Positions 11,829 to 22,393 of a stretch of DNA of 64,000 nt are shown piece by piece. Source of the stretch: Gambelia wislizenii (Eukaryota; Chordata; Lepidosauria; Squamata; Crotaphytidae); the NCBI GenBank assembly GCA_030847615.1, contig JAUMIR010000001.1, positions 255,815,187 to 255,879,186 on the forward strand, written 5' to 3'. The notes under the pieces are model-generated. The model was not told the origin of the DNA and searched no databases. It was given only the letters and a program-made list of their open reading frames with translations. Positions within the stretch are counted from its first letter, which is position 1, and the number at the start of each line of letters is the position of its first letter. A program made the position numbers and the translations under genes.

Positions 11829-11981
11829 AGAGCAACTAAAGGACTTGTTCCCAGTGAAAAATTTCTTCAGGACTAATTCCTCTTCATAGACTATGTCAAC
11901 AACAGTGGAGCCTCTTTTGCACACCTACCTTATCAACTGGCTTTTTGGAAAAGCTTCTCTCTACTTAATAGCAGACTGTGA

Positions 11982-12527
11982 AAATCCTAAATATACACTG
12001 GACTGACTATGTGACGAATGTTGCTGTCCTTGAGCAAGCAGGGATCACCAGCATTGAGGCCATGATATTGAGAACACAGCTGCGCTGGGCAGGGCACGTT
12101 TTTAGGATGGAGGACCATCGCCTCCCAAAAATACTACTCTACGGTGAACTCACCACGGGTCAGCGTAAGAGGGGCGCTCCAAAAAAGCGATACAAAGACT
12201 CCCTGAAACAACATCTCAGGCTTGGCCAAATTGATCACCAACAGTGGTCTGCCCTGGCCTCACATCGGGAGGCATGGAGATGCACTATCCACAATGCTGC
12301 AGCCTTATTTGAGAACTCACGACGAACAAGTCTTGAAGAGAAACGACAACGCAGAAAGAATCACAACCCAAAAACATCACCCAAGGAGACCTTCTGCTGT
12401 GCTTTTTGCAACCGGACTTGTTTATCTCGGATTGGCCTTTTTAGTCATCAGCGCGCTTGCAGAAAGCGCGGGATGAGTCCTTCCTGAATCTTCGTTTGCG
12501 AAGAAAAGCCAGAGAGAGAGATTCTTT
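11982..12527 (+). mobile_element. LINE-X 3' end, copy 1
   Basis: A 5'-truncated piece of a non-LTR retrotransposon ORF. It reads LNIHWTDYVTNVAVLEQ, then RWAGHVFRMEDHRLPK, RKRGAPKKRYKDSLKQ, and a C-terminal zinc-finger-like CAFCNRTCLSRIGLFSHQRAC. The ORF ends at 12487 and the element at about 12527 (ccagagagagagat). The other copy (30745-38713) supplies upstream RT sequence. I cannot place it in a clade with confidence. The C-terminal Cys2-His-Cys-like finger is probably a nucleic-acid binding module. Confidence 0.75.
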
Positions 12528-12803
12528 GCTCAGCTTCTTATTGATGAACTGTTACATGTGATTTCATCCTAGTTATTATGTTGTTTGATGGTTTAAATTT
12601 ATTATGCTTGTTGCTAGCAGAAGACATTCTGGCAATGGCACTGTTCTGTACACATGACAGCAAGAGATTGTGCATTGCCTTGTGCTAGATAAAATCTTGA
12701 CCTTTTAATAGAAGCCATGCCTGTGTTCTTGTGCAAAGCTTTGCCCAAAGGAAGCTTATTTCTGGTTTTCAGTTCTCTGTCCTTTCCCAAGGATCTTCTT
12801 TGT

Positions 12804-12968
12804 GGTCTCTGTGAATCACACAGCTGGGTTATTCCTGCACCTGCACAGAGCATTCGGAACCTTCTGGAATCGCTAGGCAGAATGTGTATTGATACATTTT
12901 TGGCGGTAACTCTGCCCACCCTAATGGTCCCTTAAAAGGCGCTCCCGCCTAATTATCCTCAGTTCCTT
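12804..12968 (+). repeat. DIRS-1 left inverted terminal repeat
   Basis: About 165 bp starting ggtctctgtgaatcacacag and ending cctcagttcctt. It matches the reverse complement of 18924-19088 at roughly nine of ten positions, including the landmark blocks gaatcgctaggcagaatgtg and atacatttttgg. Confidence 0.9.
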
Positions 12969-13175
12969 TCTTTCCGCCACGTTAGCAACTTGAAGGAACC
13001 TTCGTTCGCTAGTTTTTTCCTCACTTTCGATTTGATTGGATTTTCGACTTGGCTTGGATTTTTGACAACGATTTCTCTCACTCCTCTGGATTTGGCATTC
13101 TTCCGTGATTTTTTGGTGTTGACTTGGACTGTTTCTCGTTACTCTTATGATCTGCCTTTTGGATTTGATGACCTC

Positions 13176-13769
13176 ATGAGTACGATGTCCATGAGACCGG
13201 CCTTTAAGAGATGTGCCATCTGCCAGGCCAAACGTCCGAGTTCTGACGACCATTCTCGCTGCCTTATTTGTCTTGGCGAGTCCCACAATGTGGACTCTTG
13301 CGTGCACTGTAGGGCATTTACACCCCAGGCCTGTAAGCATAGGATGTCTCGCCTGAAATCATTTCTATACATAAAGGCTCTGATTCCAGCAGCTGCTTCA
13401 ACTCTGGCCTCTGCTCTGGAGCCTGTGCCATCTAAACGGGGCCGCTTGCCGTCTCCAAAGTCAAAGGGCCAAAAACGACATCGGTCCCGTAGTCCGTCCC
13501 GACGCTGTTTGGTTGCTTCGGACCCAGAGGCTATGCGAGGTTTGCACAAACATATTACTTGTTCCACCCCGTCTCAAGACCGATCACAGTCGACACCATT
13601 AGCCTCCGCAAGGGACCAGGAACCCTCGACATTGAAGGCTGTCCTTCGGGACCTAATGCCTTCTGAAACCACTGGTCGGGACCGTGCTCCATTGAACTCT
13701 TTGAAATCTTTGAAAAAGAAGAGGAAGGAGAAGCATACCTCTCGGCATGAGGATAGCTCTAAGTCTTAA
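13176..13769 (+). pseudogene. DIRS-1 Gag-like ORF1, N-terminal part
   Basis: From the ATG at 13176 the protein starts MSTMSMRPAFKRCAICQAK. It has a CxxC-x9-H-x2-CxxC-x4-H-x4-CxxC module (about residues 13-42), then a basic Ser/Arg-rich stretch (QKRHRSRSPSRR). This is the putative capsid/nucleic-acid binding protein of DIRS elements. The frame ends at 13769, while homologous-looking coding text continues in another frame from about 13760, indicating a frameshift. The same zinc-like module recurs in the other DIRS copies here. Confidence 0.8.
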
Positions 13770-15502
13770 GAGCAAGCCAAAGGATGATCCCAAAAAGTTG
13801 AAATCGGCTACGGTTCCATCAGTGGTCCTGACTGTTACTGCCACTGTGGCTGTTGAGAGTGCGGAGGTCCCACCTGCCGGGGATCCTAGCGCCACTACTG
13901 TTTGGCCATCCCCTGCAAGGATTGCTGAGGATAAGTCTCCATCCCATGTTCCAACTCCTGCTGCTTCAGTTGAGATTGTCGTGGTTGAACTACCCTCGGG
14001 AATTGATACGGATGGGTCACCTCAACATAGAGGCCAGTCACCGGCCCTTGTTGTTTCAAGAGCTCAGCTTCTTGCACGCTCTGCCTCTGATGTTGAAGTT
14101 GAGGTCGTTGAGTCCAAGGATGCAACTCAAGGCTTCTTCGCCCATGATCCATTATGATGAGCCTGCTTATTCAGCCTACGATCTGGCACGCTCCATCTAC
14201 CGTGCCCAGTTTACTTCTCCGACTGGATCCCAAGTCCTGACCACCTGGGCCTTTGAGTTCATGGGAACCTGTATGGGTTGGAGTGTACATCGTTCCCCAC
14301 AACGTCTGGGATTTGATGACCAGTCGGTTCCGACAAAGAGGGATGCGGGGAGTCAGGTATCTCCATGTCCTGACCGACGTCCATTGCCACCTACTCCGCC
14401 GCCTCGGACCGCTTCTCTGCCGACTCCACCAGCTTGAACCACTTCTCTTCCACACGGAGGACGGAGTCCCTTGCCCTCGGGTTCAACCTCTTCTGCATCA
14501 GATTCATGGGATCCGTACCTACCGTATCTACTGTCTCCGCAACCTGATTTGGTGGATGACGATTCTGCTTTGCCAATGGACAGTGTCTGTGCTTTTTCCA
14601 AACAAGTGGCCCGTATCCCCCATGCTCTGGACCTCAAGGTTGTGGAAAAGGAGTTGGAACCGGTGGATCCCATATTCCATCATATACAGTCGAAGGCACC
14701 TCCGACTGCCAGCCTCCCAGTCTTGCCTTTCCTGTTGAAGCTAACTCAGAGCTCATGGGAAAATCCTTCTTCGATCCAGTCAATGTCAAAGAAGATTGAC
14801 AGACTGTATCGGGTTGGAGGTGAACACATCGAATGGCTGCAGACTCATCCTTGCCCCAATTTGGTGGTAGTTGAGGCCTCCCAGAGCAGAAGGCAACAGC
14901 GCCCGCAATCGACGCCACCTGACCTGGAGGGACGGGAGCTCGATTTAATCAGGAAAAAGATCTACTCTGTCGCAGATCTGAGCTTCCGTATCGCCAATTA
15001 CTCTGCTTGTATGGGGGCGTATCAACAGGTTCTCTGGGAGAGGATGATGCCCCTCATTCAAGATCCGCCAGATGAAAGATAAAGGTTAGCAGAGGCAATC
15101 CAGTCAGAGGAACAATTGTTGGCCGGACAACAAATGAATTCTGCTCGACATGTCTCAGATTGTGCCACCAAGACAATTGCTGGATCCATTGCCCTGCGTT
15201 GTCACGCGTGGCTCCGGTCCTCGGGCCTCACTCTGCAAGCTTTGGCCACCATCGAGGATATGCCATTTGATGAGTCGGGTCTGTTCAACGTCTCCACGGA
15301 TGAGAAGTTAGAATTCACTCAGAAGATGAGGACCACTGCCAGAAAGTACAGTATGGCTACTTCCTCATCTTCGGTGTATCACTTCAGGAGCTGTACCAAC
15401 TGGCAGGCCTCTACATCTGGCCATCAGTTTAGACGGGGGTTTACTGGCAACCCTATAGACGCTCCTGCTATCTGCCATCCTCCTCGTCAGCCTCATTGGT
15501 GA
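13770..15502 (+). pseudogene. DIRS-1 Gag-like ORF1, remaining parts
   Basis: Coding-like segments follow in three frames: 13770-14157 (Val/Ala/Pro-rich), 14149-14270 (YDEPAYSAYDLARSIYRAQ), 14471-15082 (with DPIFHHIQSKAPPTAS and SACMGAYQQVLWERM) and 15086-15502 (HVSDCATKTIAGSIALRCHA). The last two have homologues in DIRS-3 (24060-24580) and DIRS-4 (54170-54660), which supports a real Gag C-terminal region with QQ-LWE and a following DCA-K-x-x-x-x-I motif. Several frameshifts and stops disrupt it. Confidence 0.7.
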
Positions 15503-15619
15503 GGAGCCAAGAGTCAACATCTTGATATCGACCCCCTGCGAAGCAGAGGTCCAAGGATCAAGCCAGGAGAAAGTTTTGAATCTCTACTTGCTCATTCTCT
15601 TCTCTTTTTCTTTAGACTC

Positions 15620-16355
15620 CAATGTTCGGAGATCAACTGTCGAGCTTCCAAGAAGCCTGGTCTTCAATAACATCAGACCGCTGGGTACTTCGAATCATCC
15701 AGAACATCTATTGGATCGAATTCGACTCACTGCCTTGGATGGGTTGGGTTCGACCAACACCGCCCTTCCTTCCTCTCCTCGAGGAAGTGCAGATGCTGCT
15801 GCAGAAGGGGGAAATCGAACCCATGGACTCCAAACTTCATCACCTCTGCTTCTTCTCGAGGTACTTCCTAGTTACAAAGAAAGATGGCAGCCTCCATCCC
15901 ATTCTCGATCTCCATGGAGTGAACTGGTATATTGCACCAAAGAAGTTCAGGATGGTCACCCTGGCTTCCATCATACCACTCCTACAACAGGGAGATTGGT
16001 TTGCTTTCATAGGCTCAAGGACGCCTACTTCAACATCAGGATTCATCCATCCCACAGATGGTTTCTGGCGTTCCAGATTGGGACCGAGGTGTTCCAATTC
16101 CGGGTTCTGCCGTTTGGACTCTCAACTGCCCTGGGGGTCTTCATGAAGTGCATGGTGGTTGTAGCAGCCTTCCTCCGTCAGCAGGGAGTTGTGGTCTTTC
16201 CCTATATCAACGACTGGCTGATTGTAGCAAACTCTTGGAGCCATCCCATGTTCCAACTCGAACTGGACATCGTTTTCACACTAGATGTGTTAGACAGCCT
16301 GGGACTTGTTGTCAACATGGAGAAGTCACAACTTCAACCGTCCCAGTCCATCTAA
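15620..16355 (+). pseudogene. DIRS-1 reverse transcriptase
   Basis: The fingers motif FLVTKKDGSLHPILDLHGVN and KKFRMVTLASIIPLL are read in one frame to about 16015. LKDAYFNIRIHP, FRVLPFGLSTA and the palm motif YINDWLIVA then follow in another. Related DIRS RTs have a Tyr-x-Asp-Asp box, so the Asn in YIND removes one metal-binding Asp. With the frameshift near 16010 and a stop at 16355, the RT is dead. The enzyme would have copied DIRS RNA to DNA. Confidence 0.85.
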
Positions 16356-16376
16356 TTCATCAGGGCTCGGCTGGAT

Positions 16377-16976
16377 TTGTTGAAGGCTGCAGCCTACCTA
16401 CCTCGGGACCGATTTGACACCCTTCGTTCCTTGATCCACACCTGCTGCAGGTCCAGAAGACTCTCAGCCCATGCAGTTCAAGTGCTTCTTGGACACATGG
16501 CAGCTACTACCTATGTGACCTGTCTCACCAGACTCAGGTTCCGCCCGCTTCAACGTTGGTTTCTGCAGGTGTTCGACCCTCTGCGCGATTCTCCAAAGAA
16601 ACTGCTCACGATGCCACGCGCAATCCAACATTTGCTGGAATGGTGGTTAGTCCCAGAAAATGTCCTATCGGGGATGCCCTTCGATCTGCCTCAGCCAGAC
16701 ACTTTGTTGACGACGGACACCTCCATGCTTGGCTGGGGAGCCCACCTCGAATCCTACGAGATTCAAGACATTTGGGATGCCAAAGAACAGACTTTCCATA
16801 CCAATGTCTTAGAGCTCCTCGCTGTGCAGAAAGCACTATGGGCCTTCGAGACCCTGGTGACGGGCAAGACCGTTCTGGTGGTAACAAACAACACATTGGT
16901 GATGTACTATCTGAACAAGCAAGGAGGAATGAGATCTTTCCAACTCCTTCAGCTCACGTTAGACATCTGGGATTGA
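16377..16976 (+). pseudogene. DIRS-1 RNase H domain
   Basis: The frame contains LLTTDTSMLGWGAHL, LELLAVQKALWAFE and VTNNTLVMYYLNKQGG. These correspond to the D, E and D motifs of an RNase H. In DIRS-2 the third motif reads LTDNTSVMYYLNKQGG, so here an Asp has become Asn. The frame stops at 16976, and the fourth motif region continues in other frames (about 17025-17060, with LADRLSRSNLSTHE-like residues). RNase H would remove the RNA strand during replication. Confidence 0.85.
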
Positions 16977-17039
16977 TGCGTGCTCAGGAACATCCACCTC
17001 CAATCCATCCACCTGCCGGGGAAGGAGAATATTCTTGCA

Positions 17040-17465
17040 GACAGACTCAGTCGTTCCAACCTCTCCACCCACGAGTGGATGTTACACAGGTGAGTAACAT
17101 TGGACCTGTTTCAGCAATGGGAAACTCCTTGGGTAGACCTCTTTGTGTCACCAGAGAACAGGCAGTGCCATCAGTTCTGTTCCAGGGGTCGCGCTCCGGG
17201 CTCAAGAGGCGACGTGTTTTTCTTTCACTGGACGGGACCTCTCCTCTACCTCTTCCCTCCGTTCCCACTGTTGACAAGGGTAATCGCCAAACTGCGAATG
17301 CCATTCTTGTCACTCCGTGGTGGCCCCATCAGCCTTGGATTGCAATCCTCTTGCATCTGGCCAGGCGTCGATTCATCCGCCTTCTGAACTGTCCCGACCT
17401 TCTCACCATTCAGAAGGGGAAAGTCAGACACCCAGATGTGGACGCTGTGCGGCTGACAGCATGGT
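17040..17465 (+). pseudogene. DIRS-1 methylase-like domain
   Basis: Between RNase H and recombinase, a segment reads DLFQQWETPWVDLFVSPEN and then LYLFPPFPLLTRVIAKL. It corresponds to the adenine-methyltransferase-like domain of DIRS elements with its PPF motif. DIRS-2 keeps a longer uninterrupted version at 32460-32869. The role of this domain in DIRS replication is not established. Broken here by frame changes near 17310. Confidence 0.6.
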
Positions 17466-18168
17466 GACTATGAACTTGACTTCGTCCTCCGAAGGGCAGG
17501 GAGACTGGACCCTCAGATTCGTCCTTGGTTCTGACAGGTCGGATCCTTCCATCTCTAATCCAGAGGTACAGGCTGTCATCGACGCTGCCCAACGACCTGC
17601 TACCCAGAGATTGTATCACTACAAGTGGAGGAAGTTTGAAGCCTTTCTGGTCGACCGGGGACTGTCCACAGAACCGTACTCCATCCCGACTGTCCTGGAA
17701 TTCCTCCTGCACCTTTCTGTAACGGGACTTTCAGTTTCATCGATCTGGTGCTACTTGGCAGCTGTTTCTGTTGAATTCCAGGCCAGAGGCCGACCGTCCC
17801 CTTTCACGGATCCAACGGTCAAGAAGTTCTTAAGAGGCTATGTCAACCTGCATCCTCCGGTGCTCGAGCCTACTCCAGCGTGGAGCCTCAAACTCATCCT
17901 CTCTCAACTGGTTCGACGTCCCTTCGAACCCATGGCATCTACTGATTTGAAACTCCTGTCTTGGAAAACTGCTTTCCTTGTTGCTATTACTTCAGTGTGT
18001 CGACCTGGAGAACAGTGTGCCTTACGCTCGGACCTGCCGTACACTGTCTTCCACAAGCACAAAGTGATGCTCTGTCCGGACATCTCCTTCCTCCCGAAGG
18101 TGGTGTCTAGCTTCCACCTGAACCAACCTATCACCCTCCCTGATGCAGGATCTGAAGGACAAATTTGA
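17317..18168 (+). pseudogene. DIRS-1 tyrosine recombinase, N-terminal and box I part
   Basis: From about 17540 the frame reads VQAVIDAAQRPATQRLYHYK (SAM-like DNA binding part), SIPTVLEFLLHLSVTGLSVS, then the catalytic domain with SVCRPGEQCALRSD, whose first Arg is the box I arginine. It then runs LCPDISFLPKVVSSFHLNQ to a stop at 18168. The recombinase would insert the circular DNA product. The catalytic His, Arg and Tyr lie in the next segment, in a different frame. Confidence 0.85.
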
Positions 18169-18560
18169 GTGCACCCTCCATTCCATGGATGTCAAGAGGG
18201 CGCTCACCTTTTACGTCCAGAGAACTGCTCTACTTAGGAAGTCACCTAAGCTGTTTGTCTCCTATGCCAACTCGAGACTTGGGGAACCAATCTCGGCACA
18301 ACGTCTGTCAAAGTGGGTGACATTGACCATCGCTCTTCTGCTATGAACTGGCTAAAAAGCCGTTGCGCCACGGATTCAAGGGCACTTGACGAGGGCTGTC
18401 TCCACCTCGACAGCTTTCCTATCTGGGGTGCCTCTAGAGGACGTTTGCAGAGCGGCAACTTGGTCATCACCTTTGACCTTCATCTCTCATTATAGACTTG
18501 ACACTCGTTCTAGGAACGAGGCTGCCTTTGGGAAAACTGTGCTTTTGTCTTCTATTTAAT
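18143..18560 (+). pseudogene. DIRS-1 tyrosine recombinase, box II part
   Basis: The reading continues +1 to the upstream segment: MQDLKDKFECTLHSMDVKRA, KSPKLFVSYANSRLGEPISA and RLSKWVT. After another break near 18340 it goes on with HLTRAVSTSTAFLSGVP, EDVCRAATW and FISHYRLD, ending at the taa near 18560. HLTR supplies the H-x-x-R, and SHYR supplies the nucleophilic Tyr. The catalytic residues are therefore present in the DNA but not in one frame. Confidence 0.8.
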
Positions 18561-18750
18561 GAGTGAGTGTTAATGTTTTGCCAAGTCATTTGATTGATAT
18601 CTTTTATATGCTAAATCTATATATTTGATTAGTTTTCTCATAAGAATGTGCTGTCAATAAATCCAATTGTTTGACCGTGCAGCATGGTCCTAGTGTCAGT
18701 GTATATAGGACATACCCTCCTCCGGCGATGAAGCTTGCCAGTCTACCCAA

Positions 18751-18840
18751 CTGTGTAATTCACAGAGACCACAAAGAAGATGGACAGGTTGCTTACCTGT
18801 AACCATAGATCTTCAAGTGGTCTTCTGTGAATTCACACAG
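18751..18840 (+). repeat. DIRS-1 internal complementary region
   Basis: The first 30 nt (to aaagaagat) are the reverse complement of the element's left outer end at 12793-12820. The rest (from gaagatggacaggttgctta to gaattcacac) is the reverse complement of the right outer end at 19071-19132. The two joined ends meet at about 18778. In DIRS1 models this region templates completion of the ends and circle formation. Confidence 0.88.
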
Positions 18841-18923
18841 ACCTGCCCATCCTCCCCTCTGTGTCCTACTATATTATATAAACATGCTTAATGTTCCTGA
18901 TGCTGCTGGTTGCGGCATCATTC

Positions 18924-19090
18924 AAGGAACTGAGGGGAATTAGGCGGGAGTGCCTTTTAAGGGACTGTTAGGGTGGGCAGAGTTACCACCAAAAATGTAT
19001 CAATGCACATTCTGCCTAGCGATTCCAGAAGGTTCCAAATGCTCTGCACAGGTGCAGGAATAACCCAGCTGTGTGAATTCACAGAAGACC
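18924..19090 (+). repeat. DIRS-1 right inverted terminal repeat
   Basis: Inverse copy of 12804-12968, from aaggaactgaggggaattag to the gaagacc block. The extra outer sequence (to 19132) is represented in the internal complementary region. Confidence 0.9.
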
Positions 19091-19137
19091 ACTCAAAGGT
19101 CTATGGTTACAGGTAAACAACCTGTCCATCTTACACC

Positions 19138-19364
19138 TAGGTTGCTGCCACATTGCAGAAATAATGTCGTTTGACACCGCTACAGCTATCAGGGCTCTAT
19201 CCTATGGAATCCTAGGATTTGTAGTTTGTTGTGGTATCAGAGCTCTCTGACAGAGAGGGCTAAATATCTCACAAAACTACAAATCCCAGAATTCCATAGC
19301 ATTGAGCCATTGGCAGTTAAAGCAATGTCAAACTGCATTATTTCTGCAGTGTGTCAGCAGCCTT
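19138..19364. mobile_element. Foldback MITE (hAT-like), 0.23 kb
   Basis: Ends taggttgctgccacattgca and the reverse complement of gtgtcagcagcctta pair over about 40 bp. Inner blocks (ggatttgtagttt and actacaaatccc) also pair, so most of the element is palindromic. It lies directly beside the right end of DIRS-1 and has no coding frame. Confidence 0.7.
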
Positions 19365-20553
19365 AGTCAAGAAAAGCTCTTCTACATACAGAAGTTACTT
19401 TACATTTGTCCCAGTTCCATAAGTACCTCTCAGACTGAAGGGAAAATCTGTTTCCCAAAAAGTCTAAGCCTCTTCCCCCATCACCAAGAGACAAGACATG
19501 CTGAGATGAGATAAAGCAAACTTGTTTATTTTAGGAATGCATTCTGGTTTTCCCCTCATACTCTACAGCATAAGAAAGGACCCCATATCCAAAGAAGTTT
19601 TTAGTTTTTACATAGACAATACACAGCAAGTTTCAAAAAACCATTTGCAGCCCACTAGAGTCAGTGCTGCATACAGTGGTTGCATGTTCTTTAGTGAACA
19701 GATTCCTCATGCTGTACTGTACAAAGTCTAATATATTGTAGCATTGCTTTTGAAAAGTTTTCTGCTGGTACTTGCAAAAGAGTTTAAAAATTAGAGTAGT
19801 ACATTTTCTTCTGCTGCTCACAGTTCTGTTGTGGATGGAGCCATAGGGTACAGGATAGGATTTCTAGGCAGTTCTCCTGGGTATTAATTTTCCTATCTTT
19901 ATGAACAAGGCCATGAAATTTTAAAGTCTGGTGCTTATTATGTATAATGAACCCAGGAAAAGAATAGAAAAAAATGTGTACCTGCACTTAGTTGTTTTAA
20001 ACATTGTTTAAAATTTAATTTGCAATGTAAATTGTTCAACTAAAAATAGGATGTTTATATTTTTAGGTTTTCTGCACAGCTGAGGTGGAATTTATGTTCT
20101 GCTATGGAAGTCTTGGATATGGGTATTCACACCAGGTTACTTTTTTTTCTTACTGCAGTAGATGATTTGAATTTGAATCATAAGTTGAAATGGACTCAAA
20201 TGTTATGAAGTCCAGCACCCTCCCCATGAATTGCAAATCACTTCCCAGCCTACAGGCTGTCATGTATTGCTTAACTTCACTTCAGAAACACAAGTTCTCA
20301 ATAGGCTCAAAAGCTTTTTTTCAGCAAGCAGAGTAGATTATGGCACACTTTTATGGTCAAGACTAAAGGATTTTCCAGCTACACAGTATATTATAAAAGC
20401 ACAAAGCAATACAGTTAGTTTTCCTGGGCATATTTCTCATTTGCCAGATAACCAAAACAACCTGCCTCCCTGGGCCACAGCCTCCTCCCTCCCATACCAG
20501 GCTTTCTCACAGAAATTACCTTGACATTTTACTGTCCGTTACACTCTCCCAAT
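19365..20553. other. Intronic sequence, nothing identified
   Basis: AT-rich DNA with no convincing exon, RNA gene or repeat signature. Short open frames are random. Confidence 0.4.
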
Positions 20554-20769
20554 TATCACACTATAATGTTATAGCGCCTCTTGAAAATATATTTCATTTT
20601 CACTGCTATGGCTGCCTTGTGTGGAATCCTGCGATTTGCAGTTTAGGGAGGGCATTTAGCATTCTCAGCCAGAGAACTCTTTTTACTAAACTATAAACCC
20701 CAGAATTCCACAGGAGGCAGCCAGAGCAGTTAAAGTGGAATAATAGCACTATAACAATGTAGTGTGATA
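20554..20769. mobile_element. MITE, 0.22 kb
   Basis: The left terminus tatcacactataatgttata pairs with the right terminus ataacaatgtagtgtgata. Inner blocks (tggaatcctgcgatttgcag and aaccccagaattccac) are also inverted. No coding frame. Similar in design to the element at 19138, but with different termini. Confidence 0.7.
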
Positions 20770-21693
20770 GTCATAAGCCTGAGCTTTAAAAGATAAACAA
20801 TTCTTAATACCCAAGCACATCCCCTGTGTTGCAACTCCCATCATCCAGCCTTATGGAAAGCAAACAAAAATATGTTCAACAAGCATGGTCATGGTGAAAT
20901 TTGCTGATCCTGACACAAGGCAACTCAGAAAACAGTGTTCTATAAGCAAAGAGAATGAGCAAACAAGGTAGACTGTACTGAAGATTATTGCATATGAACC
21001 AGCTCCAGATGATTTACTAGGCTTTCTGAACTAGGGGAAGATTGATGCTCATTCTCATATCAGCCAACAAATTCAGTGACAGATCAGTGAGAGCAACCCA
21101 GTCTCCTCAGATGAAAAAAGAAGCAAGGGAGCAGGAGCAATCTCATAGCATATCTATGAGTCTACTCAGAGCTCTCCTTCTAAAGGGATTAGTTAAGGGA
21201 AGGGGAGAGAGGATGTGTGTGTGTTTGTGTATCAGAGTTAATGAGTAGTGTGGGAGTGTGTGGGAACAAGCATATCAGTCACATGCCAATGGGAACCCAC
21301 CCACTTTGGGCTGTGGTCACACTCCACTACGACTATATGGCCCCAGGCACATTTATCTAGAGCCAGTTCCACCATTCAGCCAAATGGATTCTATTTCCCT
21401 GATTTTAGTGACATTCTGTCACTACAAGTGTGTATTCATTATACCTAGAACAGGATGGTGGGAAATCACCCAAGATCATAGGGTATGGTGACTTTGCTGA
21501 GCCAAATCAACGCTCTTGAATGCAAATCCTTGAAGTCAAAAAGAGGTGTTGCTTCTTCTGTTATTATGTGTGAATAGTGGACTATGTCAAGATTTTCCAC
21601 TTCTAGTAGAAATATTTTGATCTTTAACTGTAACTTATCTGTGGCCAGTTTATATCCGTTACGTCTTACTTCTCACGTTTTAAAGTCTAAATG
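20770..21693. other. Intronic sequence, nothing identified
   Basis: No exon with good splice sites or known repeat was found between the MITE and the left end of DIRS-3. Confidence 0.4.
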
Positions 21694-22393
21694 ATTCTTC
21701 TTCCTGGTCTCTGTGCCTCACACAAATGGGTCTTGCACCTGTGCAGATCCACACATAGAATGTTCCAGAGATGAGTAGCTTTTGGGGGGAAACCTGCCCC
21801 CTTCAGGCATGAACATACATAACACCAACAGCTACTTCCTCTTAGAGATGTGAAGACCCGGAAAAGGTCAGGAAAGAAAAAAAATGGGTTTGTTTCCTGC
21901 TCTTTCCTGAAACCTTTTTGGGTTTTTTTCCAAAAAAAATGGAAAAAAAGGAAGAAAAATGATTATGGAATGTTTTATTTTAGCATGATGAATAACATTT
22001 TGAAGACAATAAAATCTTTTAATATACTAATTGTGATAATTTTATGCCAAATCAAATTGTACATAGTCATATTTTATGTTCTTAAAGTAACAGAGTGAAT
22101 TTCAATCTGTAAAAAGTGCTATTGCATTTTTTTCAATTTCCCCCAAAATTTCCATTTTTTTCTGAAAATGGGGAAAATTCTTCCCCCCCCCCCATGGCTT
22201 CAAAATTTCTGGAAATTTTACATCTCTACTCCCCCTTAGTTCCTTTTTGTCTGTCATGGTCTTTACATCTATGGATACCTTCCATTGTTGAATAGTTTTC
22301 TTTTTAACTTCATTTCTTCCTTTTGTTGTTTTTCTCCCTAAAATAAAATGAAAAAGTAGTTGTTAGTTTGTCTCCTCTCCCCTTTCTCCTGCT

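Larger units (their letters stand above)
6343..11965 (+). mobile_element. Old L1 relic (ORF1 and ORF2), repeatedly interrupted
   Basis: Pieces of one plus-strand L1 can be followed in order. An ORF1 start with ARRNLAKDSTAPTEPP lies at 6355-6430. ORF1 resumes after an inserted TIR element at about 7300 (KDLHKDWASALELV) and runs on at 7650-7860 (LDMENCRWRNNICLKGFPE). ORF2 endonuclease with LFLQET-like residues is at 9060-9290. The GDFN-region equivalent is at 9640-9760, and the ORF2 C-terminus with MHMWLECQTIHNFW at 11208-11490 and 11829-11965. The reverse transcriptase core is missing or unreadable between about 10200 and 11040. All frames are broken. Confidence 0.6.
12793..19132 (+). mobile_element. 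DIRS-1: DIRS1-like tyrosine-recombinase retrotransposon
   Basis: A nearly full-length 6.3-kb element. It has inverted terminal repeats at 12804-12968 and 18924-19088, an internal complementary region at 18751-18840, Gag-like ORF1 relics 13176-15502, RT and RNase H 15620-16976, a methylase-like part 17040-17465 and a tyrosine recombinase 17317-18560. This order and the split/inverted terminal structure define DIRS1-type elements, which integrate a circular intermediate with a recombinase and make no target duplication. Many frameshifts and changed catalytic residues show it is inactive. The ends share atctt with the flanks. Confidence 0.9.

Noticed and set aside
13145..13567. Minus-strand frames across DIRS-1 Gag
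   Set aside because: Shadows of the plus-strand Gag relic without independent signals.
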